64,000 nucleotides of DNA from Gemmatimonadota bacterium (lineage in GTDB: Bacteria; Latescibacterota; UBA2968), in assembly GCA_002727195.1 (NCBI GenBank), contig PBWH01000030.1:68112-132111 (forward strand), written 5' to 3'. The translations under genes and the position numbers were made by a program. Of this stretch, positions 52,101-60,700 are shown piece after piece; the first letter of the stretch is position 1, and every line of letters begins with the position of its first letter. The notes beneath the pieces are model-generated. The model had not been told where the DNA came from and ran no database searches. It saw nothing but the letters and a program-made list of their open reading frames with translations.

Positions 52101-54841
52101 TGAGCCACGATGGAGCCACCACCCGCTCCCCCTTCAGGCCCCAGATCCACGATCCAATCGGCGGTCTTGATCACGTCAATATTGTGTTCGATCACGACCA
52201 CGGTGTTACCCAGCTCAACGAGCGTCTCGAGCACGTTCAGAAGGTTTTGCACATCTGCAAAGTGGAGACCGGTGGTGGGTTCGTCGAGGATATACAGGGT
52301 TTGGCCCGTGTTCGCGCGGCACAGCTCTTTCGCTAGCTTGATCCGCTGTGCTTCTCCGCCTGACAGGGTGGGAGCCGGTTGACCGAGCTTGACGTAGCCC
52401 ATGCCAACATCGACCAAGACGCTCAGGACACGGTAGATCGGCTTGATGCCCCGGAACAGGCCTGCGGCCTCTTCCACTTCCATCTCGAGAACGTCCGCGA
52501 TGGATTTCCCCTTGAATGTGACGTCAAGCGTTTCCCGCCGGAACCGTCTGCCCTCACAAATCGGGCACGTCACCCACACGTCAGCCAGGAAGTCCATCTC
52601 GACGAGGTTCGCCCCGTTCCCCTGGCAGACCTCGCATCGGCCTCCTTTTACGTTGAAGCTGAATCGACCGGGTTTGTAGCCCCTGACGCGCGACTCGGGG
52701 AGCTCCGCGTAAAGAGCACGAATCGGGCTGAACGCGCCAGTATAGGTGGCTGGGTTACTCCTGGGAGTCCGCCCGATCGGCTGTTGATCGATCTCGATCA
52801 CCTTGTCGAGCTTTTCCACCCCGTCGATCCGTCGATACGCGCCCGGGTTGGTCTCCGCGCGGTTCAGATCACGCGCGAGGGCCTGATACAGGATATCCGT
52901 GATCAGTGAGCTCTTCCCCGACCCTGACACGCCCGTCACACACGACAGAATGCCCAGCGGGATCTTCGCGGTCACATTCTTCAAGTTGTTGTGCCGGGCG
53001 CCCCGGATGGTCAACCACTCCGCCGGCTTCCTACGCTCCTCCGGAACCTGGATTGCTCGGCGGCCACTCAGGTAGGCTCCCGTTACCGACTTCCTCGCGC
53101 GCGCGATCTGTCGCCACGACCCTTCCGCGACCAAGTGCCCGCCCAGGTGCCCGGGCCCGGGTCCAAAGTCGACGACGCGATCCGCTCGTCGCATCGTATC
53201 CTCGTCGTGTTCGACCACCAGGACGCGGTTCCCCGCATCCCTCAGACGACAGAGTGCGTCGAGCAGGCGGTTGTTGTCGCGATGGTGGAGCCCGATCGAA
53301 GGTTCATCCAGGACGTAGGTCACACCGACGAGGCCGCTGCCGATCTGGCTGGCCAGACGAATCCGCTGAGATTCGCCCCCGGAAAGGGTCGGTGCGGTAC
53401 GTTCGAGCGACAGGTAGTTCAGCCCGACGTCCAACAGGAAGCTCAGCCGCCCGCGAATCTCCTTGAGGACGTCTTCCGCGATCGTCTGGTTAGATTCGGA
53501 TAATACCAGATGCTCGAAGAACGTGTGGGCATCCTCGATCGTCATGGCGGTCACATCGGGTAACGATGTTCCTGCGATAAGGACGGATCTCGCTTCGTCC
53601 CTCAGACGCGAACCCTCACACGAGTTACAAGGCCCCTCGAGCATGTAGGCGCTAAGCTTACGACGGACACTCGCACTCCCCGACTCGGCATACTTCTGCT
53701 CAAGCGGCGGCAGGATCCCGTCGAACCGGCCACGATGTCGATAGACGGACCCGTTCCTGCGTTTCCAGGCCAGTTCGATCCGCCCCTTAACACCCCGGAG
53801 CAGCTCTCGCTTACCTCGCGTGGGAATCTTCTCCCAAGGGGTATCCAGGTCGCACTTATGTCGCCGGAGTACACCTTCGTAATAGTGCATCTTCCACCGA
53901 TTACGGGGTAGCCCAAGCGGTGCGATCGCCCCTTCAGACACGGACTTGGCCGGATCGGGAATGGCCACGCCCTCATCCATCCGGATGTGAGTTCCGATTC
54001 CGCGACAGGTTGGGCACATGCCCTGGGGACTATTGAATGAGAAGAGCTGAGGCGTCGGGGGGGTGGCACTCAGGCCGCAGGCAGTACAGGAGAAGCTGGC
54101 GCTGATGAGGATGTCATCTTCGCCCTCGGGCGACACGAGGAGTGTGCCCTCGGCAAGCCGCAATGCCGCGTCGACGGACTCTCCGATCCGGGCGCGCGAG
54201 TCCGGCTTGACTATCAGGCGATCGATCACGACCTCGATGTCGTGACGGATATGGCGCTCCAGGCTCGGTGTGTCAGTCAGGAGGACGGTCTGTCCGTCGA
54301 CCCGGGCACGGATATAGCCCTGCCGCTGAAGATCTTCGAACAGGTCCTGATACTCGCCCTTCCGCGCCTGGACCACGGGGGCGAGGATCGAGAAGCGAGT
54401 GCCTTCATCCATCCCGAGAATGCGATCGACGATCCCGTCCCGGGCCTGAGAGCCGATCGGTGCTCCGCACGAGACGCAATGCGGTTCCCCCACCCGCGCG
54501 AACAGAACGCGCAGGTAGTCGTAGATCTCGGTCATCGTTCCAACGGTCGATCGCGGGTTCCGTCCAGCGGTCTTCTGCTCGATCGAGACCGTCGGAGACA
54601 GCCCGTTGATGCTGTCGACGTCCGGTTTTTCAAGCTGGCCGAGGAACTGCCTAGCGTAGGCCGAGAGCGACTCGACGTATCGACGCTGCCCCTCTGCATA
54701 GATCGTATCGAATGCCATCGAGGACTTGCCGGATCCCGACACTCCCGTAAAGCAGACGAGTTCCCCCTCTGGCAGCTTGAGGTCCACGTCACACAGGTTG
54801 TGTGCGCGGGCACCCTTTACCACGATGTTTCTAGATTCCAT
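49178..54841 (-). CDS. uvrA: Double-length UvrA (tandem fused excinuclease ABC subunit A)
   Basis: A 1887-residue protein made of two complete UvrA copies joined near residue 950, giving four ATPase modules. Copy 1 opens VKGARAHNLCDVDLKLPEGE with Walker A VSGSGKSS, LSGGESQRIRLASQIGSGL and a second module with LSGGEAQRIKLAKEL. Copy 2 opens DVFGARENNLRNVDVTI and repeats all motifs. Cys-rich zinc modules are present in both copies (CTACG...CPTC and CPSCG...CQTC). UvrA finds DNA damage in nucleotide excision repair and normally acts as a dimer, so the fusion resembles a covalent dimer. Similar fused UvrAs are known in some phyla. A strong promoter with a palindrome lies upstream. Confidence 0.96.
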   Translation of the reverse strand: MESRNIVVKGARAHNLCDVDLKLPEGELVCFTGVSGSGKSSMAFDTIYAEGQRRYVESLSAYARQFLGQLEKPDVDSINGLSPTVSIEQKTAGRNPRSTVGTMTEIYDYLRVLFARVGEPHCVSCGAPIGSQARDGIVDRILGMDEGTRFSILAPVVQARKGEYQDLFEDLQRQGYIRARVDGQTVLLTDTPSLERHIRHDIEVVIDRLIVKPDSRARIGESVDAALRLAEGTLLVSPEGEDDILISASFSCTACGLSATPPTPQLFSFNSPQGMCPTCRGIGTHIRMDEGVAIPDPAKSVSEGAIAPLGLPRNRWKMHYYEGVLRRHKCDLDTPWEKIPTRGKRELLRGVKGRIELAWKRRNGSVYRHRGRFDGILPPLEQKYAESGSASVRRKLSAYMLEGPCNSCEGSRLRDEARSVLIAGTSLPDVTAMTIEDAHTFFEHLVLSESNQTIAEDVLKEIRGRLSFLLDVGLNYLSLERTAPTLSGGESQRIRLASQIGSGLVGVTYVLDEPSIGLHHRDNNRLLDALCRLRDAGNRVLVVEHDEDTMRRADRVVDFGPGPGHLGGHLVAEGSWRQIARARKSVTGAYLSGRRAIQVPEERRKPAEWLTIRGARHNNLKNVTAKIPLGILSCVTGVSGSGKSSLITDILYQALARDLNRAETNPGAYRRIDGVEKLDKVIEIDQQPIGRTPRSNPATYTGAFSPIRALYAELPESRVRGYKPGRFSFNVKGGRCEVCQGNGANLVEMDFLADVWVTCPICEGRRFRRETLDVTFKGKSIADVLEMEVEEAAGLFRGIKPIYRVLSVLVDVGMGYVKLGQPAPTLSGGEAQRIKLAKELCRANTGQTLYILDEPTTGLHFADVQNLLNVLETLVELGNTVVVIEHNIDVIKTADWIVDLGPEGGAGGGSIVAQGTPETVADEPASHTGSALKRILEMETPELANDKPNGRSKRADCFKSIDVFGARENNLRNVDVTIPRDKMTVISGVSGSGKSSLALDTIFAEGQRRYVESLSAYARQFLGQMPKPKVDRVVGLSPAISIGQKAASKNPRSTVGTVTEVYDYLRALYGLLGNVHCSNRACNGAKACAQSSKQIVDRILSNPGEQRAMILAPLEPDRGEDYGTLISRARRTGYLRGRIDGEVFELAKPVEIDYRQSHRLDIVVDRVMVRADSRKRIAESVEKALDLSGGLVIVVDADTEEETRFSQHLSCPSCGKSFDALTPQRLSFNSYEGWCQTCEGLGTQRGMGQNTLIPDATKSLLDCAVAPWGPLEGPLLQLMSAVSREAGFELRTPVSELSDAALEVLLYGLGNQWLQGEGGQRFKYRGLFPTVESLVRLSPRFRRAMGEFVQDVPCPSCRGTRLADVGSAAQLLGKTLPDLADDPIREVRQWFESILLEGRELEAAGDILKEIQARLKFLDEVGLGYISLSRRAPTLSGGEAQRIRLASQIGSGLTGVLYVLDEPTIGLHQRDNRRLLTALKQLRDLGNTLVVVEHDRDTLEAADHVVDFGPGAGTEGGQLVATGRPRKLPVRKGSLTARYLKGELEIDVPKRRDGNGSQIEVVGARHNNLKNIAVSFPLGKLVCVTGVSGSGKSSLVNDVLYGALATNVNRVHWAWGEHDEVRGLKHVDKVIRVDQTPIGFSPRSNPCTYVKVFDHIRKFYSQLPEAQVRGFKPGHFSFNNRRGRCDACDGIGLKCIEMHFLPDVWVICDVCDGKRYIRDILNVKYRGYSIADVLDATIQDAVGIFDTFRAVKRTLQTLVDVGLGYMKMGQASSTLSGGEAQRVKLARELARPSTGRTIYLLDEPTTGLHFADIQKLLEVLNRLVDGGNTVVIIEHNLDVIKTADWVIDLGPEGGDDGGQIVAEGPPEQVATVESSHTGRFLKEILVA

Positions 54842-54900
54842 CCAGTTGGCGTTTTCGTGTACGGCTAAAAGGTGCGGGAAAGATCTTGGTGGGAGAACGT

Positions 54901-54932
54901 TGGAGTATACTCCAGACGCCGAGCTCTTTCAA
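54901..54932 (-). promoter_or_regulatory. uvrA promoter with a 14-bp palindromic operator
   Basis: On the minus strand, TTGAAA (54927-54932) and TATACT (54904-54909) are separated by 17 bases, 60 bases before the uvrA ATG. The perfect palindrome TGGAGTATACTCCA (54901-54914) covers the -10 element. This position is typical of a repressor site, and LexA-type SOS control is an obvious candidate, but this motif is not a LexA box I know. Confidence 0.6.
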
Positions 54933-55047
54933 GGCCCTCGACACGCCGCGAAAACGAACAAAATGCGAGATTATGTCCTTCAAGTGCCTTGTCGGGGCCG
55001 AACGTTCACCTTAGCTTGGTCGGTCGCGTAACAACAACTTAGGTGCT

Positions 55048-56088
55048 ATGGCTCCTTCTACCGACACACGAACCGTCATCGTCTTAGACGATGACGAGAA
55101 CATCGTCGATCTCCTCGTCGACATCCTCGAGTCCGCCGACTATCGGGCGATCGGATGCAAGATGTGGACGGAGGCGATGGACGCGATCAGTCGCAAGAAC
55201 CCTGACCTCGTCCTGCTCGACCTGAAGATGCCGACGATTGACGGCCCGTCGATGCTCGAGTTCATAAGAGGCAAAGGGCTTGATGTCCCTGTCATCGTTG
55301 TTTCGGGTTTCGTGACGGACCAGGTATCGGAGGACCTGTCGAAGCTCGGTGTCAGTGCTTTCGTCAGTAAGCCCTTCAGGTCCGCCGAGATCCTGAAGGA
55401 GGTCAATGCCGTCCTGGACGAACTGCCCTCGGCTACACCGAAGTCGACGGATGCCCTCTACGACATTACGACCCCGGTGGCGGACCGCACCCAGCCAGCG
55501 GGATCGGCAGAAGGATCGAACGAGGTGCTCGCTGCCCTTCAAAAGCTGGGTGGAGACGGGAGTCCGGAGCCAGCCGATCAGGAAGAGGCCCCAGCGCCGG
55601 TCGCAGGCGAGCTCAACGAAGTCCTCGCGGCCCTGCAAAGAAACGAGACGGGCGCTCCCCCACCGGCAGAGCCGCCCGCAGCTTCTGCGCCGCCTCTCTC
55701 GGCAACACCTTCACCGACCAGACCCAAGCCATTGCCTCCCCCGGCAGAAGCCGAGGGCTTCTCAAACGATCTGCGGGGGGAGCCGACCAATGGGCGCCCC
55801 CGCGAAGACACCCCTGACGATGGCGGACACTCCATATCCGTGATCGGCCACAGACAGCATCATCGCCACCCCCCGAGACCCAGGCGGCGGTTCACCAAGC
55901 GTAACTTCTTCACGTTCGGCGCGATGTTCGTGATCTGTGTCGTCGTGGCCGGTTTCATGGCAACGATGAAGTGGTATGCCTCCCAGATCGACGTAGACGA
56001 AATCGAGGTAAATACGGAGAAGGCCATCACCAAGCAAACCACGCAAGAGATCCTTAAGCAACTCAATGACAAGAAGATTTGGCCCTGA
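55048..56088 (+). CDS. Membrane-anchored response-regulator (REC) protein
   Basis: A 346-residue protein of unusual layout. Residues 8-125 are a REC domain with acidic pocket Asp14-Asp16, phosphoacceptor Asp58 (LLDLKMP), Ser86 and Lys108 (VSKPF). A long Pro- and Ala-rich linker contains a repeated short helix NEVLAALQ (158-165 and 190-197), then a His/Arg-rich stretch (GHRQHHRHPPRPRRR), one TM helix at about 287-307 and a charged tail of about 40 residues that would lie outside. There is no DNA-binding or enzymatic output domain. The ATG follows TTAGGTGCT. Divergent from uvrA and ended by a strong terminator. Confidence 0.85.
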   Translation: MAPSTDTRTVIVLDDDENIVDLLVDILESADYRAIGCKMWTEAMDAISRKNPDLVLLDLKMPTIDGPSMLEFIRGKGLDVPVIVVSGFVTDQVSEDLSKLGVSAFVSKPFRSAEILKEVNAVLDELPSATPKSTDALYDITTPVADRTQPAGSAEGSNEVLAALQKLGGDGSPEPADQEEAPAPVAGELNEVLAALQRNETGAPPPAEPPAASAPPLSATPSPTRPKPLPPPAEAEGFSNDLRGEPTNGRPREDTPDDGGHSISVIGHRQHHRHPPRPRRRFTKRNFFTFGAMFVICVVVAGFMATMKWYASQIDVDEIEVNTEKAITKQTTQEILKQLNDKKIWP

Positions 56089-56110
56089 AAGCTGGCAGAC
56101 AGACTAATTG

Positions 56111-56140
56111 AGGGGAGCGATGTGATGTCGCTCCCCTTTT
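56111..56140 (+). terminator. Terminator of the REC gene
   Basis: Perfect 10-bp stem AGGGGAGCGA/TCGCTCCCCT (56111-56120 with 56128-56137) and a T-tract ending at 56140. Confidence 0.9.
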
Positions 56141-56235
56141 CTGTGCCTATTGGCCAAGGTAGCTTGACAAACGCATGGACCCGGAATATTGTAGCCAGCC
56201 TTACGATGAACACACCTCGATAGGAGTCAAATCAG

Positions 56236-57033
56236 ATGCAACTGGGATGCAGTACCATTCTATACGGCGGCCAGGACCTCACGCTCGCCCTCGACAGGAT
56301 CTCTGAGGCCGGATACCAGGCGGTTGAGGTCTGTGCTATACAAAACATGGCACCACACCTAACGTTGGATGAGGATTCGGCCTACTACGAGGGGATCAAG
56401 TCAGCCGTAGCCGAACGAGGCCTAGAGATCGACTCCGTCGGCGGGAGCGGCAACCTCGGGGACCGAGACCGCTTCCTCCAGGTCCTCGATGCGACCGCAG
56501 CCATTGGCGCACCATTCGTAACCACCGGTCCGGGCGGCCAGACTGACGACGAGGAGTCATTCGGGACCGTTGTTGATAACATCAACGATTTGGCAAAAGA
56601 GGCGGCATCAAGGGGCGTCAAGCTGAGCATCAAGCCCCACGTCAAGAACGCGGTCTATAATACGGAGACGGCTTACCGGTTCATGCAGGAGGTCGACCTT
56701 GAGTGGGTCGGCCTCAACTACGACCCGACCCACATCTGGCGGACCCCGCAGGAAGAGATCCCCGAGGAGACAATGGATAAGCTTCTCGAGTATATGATTT
56801 CCGTTCGGATCCGGGACGTGAAGACACGGGAGTTGAACATTTGTCCCGTCGCGCAGCAGGTGGCCGGCGAGGGGGACCTAAACCTTCCGGCGATCGTCGC
56901 CAAACTGAACACGGCGCCCAGAGTGAAGTATGGGGTCCTAGAGATCGTGGGGACAAAAGAGATGCCTGTCGAAGAGATCGACGACGTGGTCAAGCGGTCC
57001 TTTGAGGGCTTCAGTGCTCTCCTTAACGTATAG
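56236..57033 (+). CDS. Xylose-isomerase-like sugar epimerase/isomerase
   Basis: A 265-residue TIM barrel. The opening MQLGCSTILYGGQDLTLALD, a Glu in YQAVEVCAIQNM, His in IKPHVKN, YDPTHIW near residue 158 and the terminal VLEIVGTKEMP place it among sugar phosphate isomerases/epimerases. ATG 56236 has AGGAG nine bases upstream. It leads the catabolic operon that continues with three Gfo/Idh/MocA genes; the first follows 14 bases later. Confidence 0.85.
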   Translation: MQLGCSTILYGGQDLTLALDRISEAGYQAVEVCAIQNMAPHLTLDEDSAYYEGIKSAVAERGLEIDSVGGSGNLGDRDRFLQVLDATAAIGAPFVTTGPGGQTDDEESFGTVVDNINDLAKEAASRGVKLSIKPHVKNAVYNTETAYRFMQEVDLEWVGLNYDPTHIWRTPQEEIPEETMDKLLEYMISVRIRDVKTRELNICPVAQQVAGEGDLNLPAIVAKLNTAPRVKYGVLEIVGTKEMPVEEIDDVVKRSFEGFSALLNV

Positions 57034-57047
57034 ATACGGAGCTAACC

Positions 57048-58070
57048 ATGGGGCTCAATGTGGCCGTCGTCGGACTGGGCGGCATCGGAAACAGACACGC
57101 AAGCATCTATCACGGGCACGAGTCGTGTGACGTGGTCGCCGTATGCGATCTGATCGAGGAGAGGGCGGACAAGGCTGCCGACGCCTATGAGGCGAAGACC
57201 TTTTACTCCGTCCAGGACATGCTCGACAGCGGCCTGCAGATCGACGCCGCAAGCGTTGCCAGTGCAGGCACCGAGAATGGCGGCGATCACTATAAGCCGA
57301 CTATCGAACTCCTCAACGCCGGGATCCCCGTCCTGGGAGAGAAACCGATCTCTAACAACCTCGACGAGGCGCACGCGATGGTCGCCCTGGCCAAAGAGAA
57401 GGGGCTGCGATACGGGATCGACCTGAACCACCGGTTTACACCGGCGGCTGCGCGCGCAAAGGAGTGGGTCGAGTCCGGCCGGCTCGGTGAGATCAACATC
57501 ATTAACATGACGATGTGGATCAACAACCCGAACGAAACGTCCGAACACTTCCACATGCGTGCGCTCCATCCCCATTCGATCGACGTCATGCGTTACTTCT
57601 GCGGTGATATTGTCAAAGTGAACGCCTTCTTCAAGCGCGGGATCGACAAGGACGGGAATCGTCGGCACTGCTGGTCGAACGCGCAGGTCGGCATGCTCTT
57701 CGAGAACGGGATCGTCGGCAACCTCACCGGAAGCTACGATGCCACAGGACCTGGTGGATCATACGGACTCGAACGGCTGGAGGTCGTCGGATCTGATGCA
57801 CGGTTCATCCTGGACGACGCGTGCGAGCACCTCCATTTCCATCCCAGACGCTCACGCGAGACCGAGACCTACGACTACATCGACGGCATGATGGCCTTTG
57901 GGGAGACATTCGAGAGCCGGATCGGAAGATGGATCGAGCAGAATTTAGAGGACGTCGCGCCGGACGCCATCGAAGGGTCAGGTGAAGAAGCTCTAAAGGC
58001 CCAGATGGTGATCGAAGCCGCGATCGAATCGTGGGAGAAAGGCGAAGTCGTCGACGTGCCGACGGTGTAA
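57048..58070 (+). CDS. Gfo/Idh/MocA oxidoreductase, tandem copy 1
   Basis: A 340-residue protein with the Rossmann motif VVGLGGIGNRHASIY, EKP in LGEKPISNNL near residue 100, YGIDLNHRFTPAA near 124 and HPHSIDVMRYFCGD near 170. The next gene shares nearly all these segments, so the two are a tandem duplicate. ATG 57048 has CGGAG six bases upstream. It probably oxidises a sugar or inositol-like compound. Confidence 0.9.
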   Translation: MGLNVAVVGLGGIGNRHASIYHGHESCDVVAVCDLIEERADKAADAYEAKTFYSVQDMLDSGLQIDAASVASAGTENGGDHYKPTIELLNAGIPVLGEKPISNNLDEAHAMVALAKEKGLRYGIDLNHRFTPAAARAKEWVESGRLGEINIINMTMWINNPNETSEHFHMRALHPHSIDVMRYFCGDIVKVNAFFKRGIDKDGNRRHCWSNAQVGMLFENGIVGNLTGSYDATGPGGSYGLERLEVVGSDARFILDDACEHLHFHPRRSRETETYDYIDGMMAFGETFESRIGRWIEQNLEDVAPDAIEGSGEEALKAQMVIEAAIESWEKGEVVDVPTV

Positions 58071-58073
58071 TCC

Positions 58074-59069
58074 ATGCAGCGAGTATGCGTCATTGGACTG
58101 GGGCCAATCGGGAATCGCCACTCGGACTGCTATGCAGCTGACAAGTTGGCCGACCTTGTGGCGGTCTGCGATCGAGATGAAACCAGGGCGAACGCCGCGA
58201 GCGAGCGGCTCGGTGTGCCCGCCTTCTACGATGTCCAGACAATGCTCAAAGAGCTGTCACCCGACATCTGCAGCGTCGCGACCGGCGGTTACGAGTATGG
58301 CAGCGACCATTACGAGCCCACCATGCAGGCCCTCGAGGCCGGTTGCCACGTTCTATGCGAGAAACCAATCAGCAATGAGATTCCGCACGCAGAGGAAATG
58401 GTCGCAAGGGCTAGGGAGAAGAACCTCTGCTTCGGAATCGACCTGAATCACCGCTTCACCCCCGCTGCACGGCTCGCCCGCAAATGGCTGGATGAAGGTC
58501 GCCTTGGCCACCTGCTCTTCGTCAACATGAGCATGTGGATCATGAACCCGAACGAGTCGTCACCCTACTTCCAGCTCAAAGCCCTCCACCCGCACACCGT
58601 CGACGTGATGCGATACTTCTGCGGCGATGTCGAAGCAGTGCAGTGTTTTGCGACGAAGGCGCCAGGACGTAAAATCTGGTCCACCGCGCAGTTCAACTTG
58701 CGATTTAAGAATGGCGTCGTCGGTTCACTGACGGGCAGCTACGACATCGAACGTGGCCACCCCATGGAACGGTGTGAAGTCGCCGGAACCGGCGGCCGTT
58801 TCGTCCTCGATGATATGTGGCGTGAGCTAACGCTCTACCCTGCCGGGGACATGGAGAAGACGGTCTACACCAACCCCGCATTTGGCGGTGGATACCGCGA
58901 CTTCACCGACACCTTTATCGACCGGTTGAGAACCTTCGTTCGCCAGGTGGATGAAGGGGGTGCCCCCGAGGACATCGACGGCTCCGGCGCAGAAGGCCTG
59001 GCAGCGCAGAAGGTTCTGGCCGCCGCAATCGAATCCCTCGAGAATGAAACAATTGTCCATCTCGACTGA
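58074..59069 (+). CDS. Gfo/Idh/MocA oxidoreductase, tandem copy 2
   Basis: A 331-residue paralog of the preceding gene: VIGLGPIGNRHSDCY, CEKPISNEIPHAE, FGIDLNHRFTPAA, HPHTVDVMRYFCGD and VVGSLTGSYDIERG. It starts three bases after the previous stop with no ribosome site of its own, so it is translationally coupled. The C-terminal half has diverged more, including loss of a short stretch after FVLDD, which suggests a different substrate or a heteromeric complex. Confidence 0.9.
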   Translation: MQRVCVIGLGPIGNRHSDCYAADKLADLVAVCDRDETRANAASERLGVPAFYDVQTMLKELSPDICSVATGGYEYGSDHYEPTMQALEAGCHVLCEKPISNEIPHAEEMVARAREKNLCFGIDLNHRFTPAARLARKWLDEGRLGHLLFVNMSMWIMNPNESSPYFQLKALHPHTVDVMRYFCGDVEAVQCFATKAPGRKIWSTAQFNLRFKNGVVGSLTGSYDIERGHPMERCEVAGTGGRFVLDDMWRELTLYPAGDMEKTVYTNPAFGGGYRDFTDTFIDRLRTFVRQVDEGGAPEDIDGSGAEGLAAQKVLAAAIESLENETIVHLD

Positions 59070-59090
59070 CATTTACCTACCGGATTAACC

Positions 59091-60143
59091 GTGCCCCCCC
59101 TCCGCATTGCTACGCTTTCCCACGCTCACGGCCACATCAACACCTACTGCAACACGATCCGCGACTTTGATGACGCCGAACTGGTCGCTGTGTGGGACGA
59201 TGAGCCCGAGCGAGGCCAGAAGGCGTCGAGTGACTTCGGAGTCGAGTACCGGCAAGATGCCGGCGCAATAGTGTCTGACGATTCGATCGACGCCGTCATG
59301 ATTGGCTGCGAAACGAACCGCCACGCTGAGTTCGTCGCCTTGGCAGCGGAAGCCGGGAAGGACATCCTCCTCCAGAAACCGATGGCAACCACGCTCGCTG
59401 ATTGCGACAGGATCATCGATATCGTTGCCCGAACAGGCATCAAGTTCAGCGTCGCTTTCCAGATGCGATATGATCCGGTCAACCAGAGGATCAAGGAACT
59501 GGTCGAAGAAGGCGTCGTCGGCAACATCGCTGTCGTACGCAGGCGACACTGTATCCCTGTCCTCCTGAACCCCTCCTTCTTCGAAGGCCTGTCGAAGTGG
59601 CACGTCGACGCCGAAGCCAACGTCGGCATGTTCTTCGACGACGCAACACACGCCGCGGACTGGTTCCTGTGGACGTTCGGTATGCCGGTGTCCGTTACGG
59701 CAGAGATCGATAACGTCGTCACGAACGTCGCACCAGATGACAATGGCGTCGCGATCTACCGGTTCGAGTCAGGGATGATGGGTACTCTCTTCAACGGATC
59801 GACCACTGTGGCAGGTGTGAACACGACTGAAATCTACGGCGACGAGGGGACGATATTGCAGGATTATGGCGATGCGCCGTCCACATCAGCCCCTCGACTG
59901 GAAGGCGCCAAGCCTCTGAGGTATATCCGAAAGGGCGACGACGCGTGGACGGAAATCGACCTGCCGATTCCTGCGTCACAAGGCGAGCGGATCGCTGCAG
60001 TACCCCGCCCCTGGGTCAATTACTTGAAGGGTGAGACTAACACGCACGTGTCCTCAGTAGAAGGTCGTAGGTCTGTGGAAATGGTGTTGGGGGCGTACGA
60101 GGCTACGAAAGAGGGAAGGCGCGTAAAGTTTCCCATCTCGTAA
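59091..60143 (+). CDS. Gfo/Idh/MocA oxidoreductase, divergent third copy
   Basis: A 350-residue member of the same superfamily but from another branch. The Rossmann opening is LRIATLSHAHGHINTY instead of GLGxIG, EKP is replaced by LQKPMATT near residue 97, and KWHVDAEANVGMFFDDATHA holds the active-site region. The GTG start at 59091 has only a weak upstream GGA. It lies 21 bases after copy 2. The LQKP variant keeps the catalytic Lys. Confidence 0.88.
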   Translation: MPPLRIATLSHAHGHINTYCNTIRDFDDAELVAVWDDEPERGQKASSDFGVEYRQDAGAIVSDDSIDAVMIGCETNRHAEFVALAAEAGKDILLQKPMATTLADCDRIIDIVARTGIKFSVAFQMRYDPVNQRIKELVEEGVVGNIAVVRRRHCIPVLLNPSFFEGLSKWHVDAEANVGMFFDDATHAADWFLWTFGMPVSVTAEIDNVVTNVAPDDNGVAIYRFESGMMGTLFNGSTTVAGVNTTEIYGDEGTILQDYGDAPSTSAPRLEGAKPLRYIRKGDDAWTEIDLPIPASQGERIAAVPRPWVNYLKGETNTHVSSVEGRRSVEMVLGAYEATKEGRRVKFPIS

Positions 60144-60229
60144 AGACGCAGGAAAGGGGCTTGAGGCAGTCAACGGCGGCCCTTGAACGAACTGATCTGC
60201 TTCGACAACACGAAGAGGTGGTCTAGGAG

Positions 60230-60523
60230 TCAATTAGCATTCTCTGTTGTAACCAAGCTCCTCAGGGCGAACACGATGATCACGTTCGCATTCTCGAAGA
60301 CGGATCTTCGATCGGAGTTCAGGAAACGGCGGAACTCAGGGTAGGAATCTGACCCGGCGCCCTCCGCGATGTTGTTCAAGACGCTGAGTCCAGCTACCCC
60401 GAAATTGCTCGGCGAACCGATAGAGCTTTCGCTGCTCCAATGCGTCAGCAATATCGCCTAGTTTGTTCGCCAATACCATCTCGCCAGAGACTGAGATCTG
60501 AACTGCTTTTTCACTTCACCCAT
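60230..60523 (-). pseudogene. Broken four-helix-bundle protein gene
   Basis: Remnants of the family of intervening-sequence/four-helix-bundle proteins in three frames. ATG 60523 starts GEVKKQFRSQSLAR; a frameshift leads to DIADALEQRKLYRFAEQFRG; a second leads to LSVLNNIAEGAGSDSYPEF and NSDRRSVFENAN, ending at 60230. Joined, they give one normal-length family member, so two frameshifts have destroyed the gene. Confidence 0.75.
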
Positions 60524-60700
60524 AGCCTTGCACTTTCCTTTCAATCGCGTTAGTGTCGAATTCAGGGCTAAGTGCACATCAGGTGGCATTTCCGGCCAGA
60601 CTGCACTTTTGCCCCATCAACAGTTGTGCTACGACTATGCCAATCAACTGCGCTTCTTCTGCGCCCCACTCGCCTCTATGGCGCTTCTCCGTGAGCTCAC

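Noticed and set aside
49197-54868. Many long plus-strand frames opposite uvrA (for example 50288-51214 and 54242-54868)
   Set aside because: They are antisense to conserved UvrA motifs, lack ribosome sites and have the composition expected of shadow frames in GC-rich genes.
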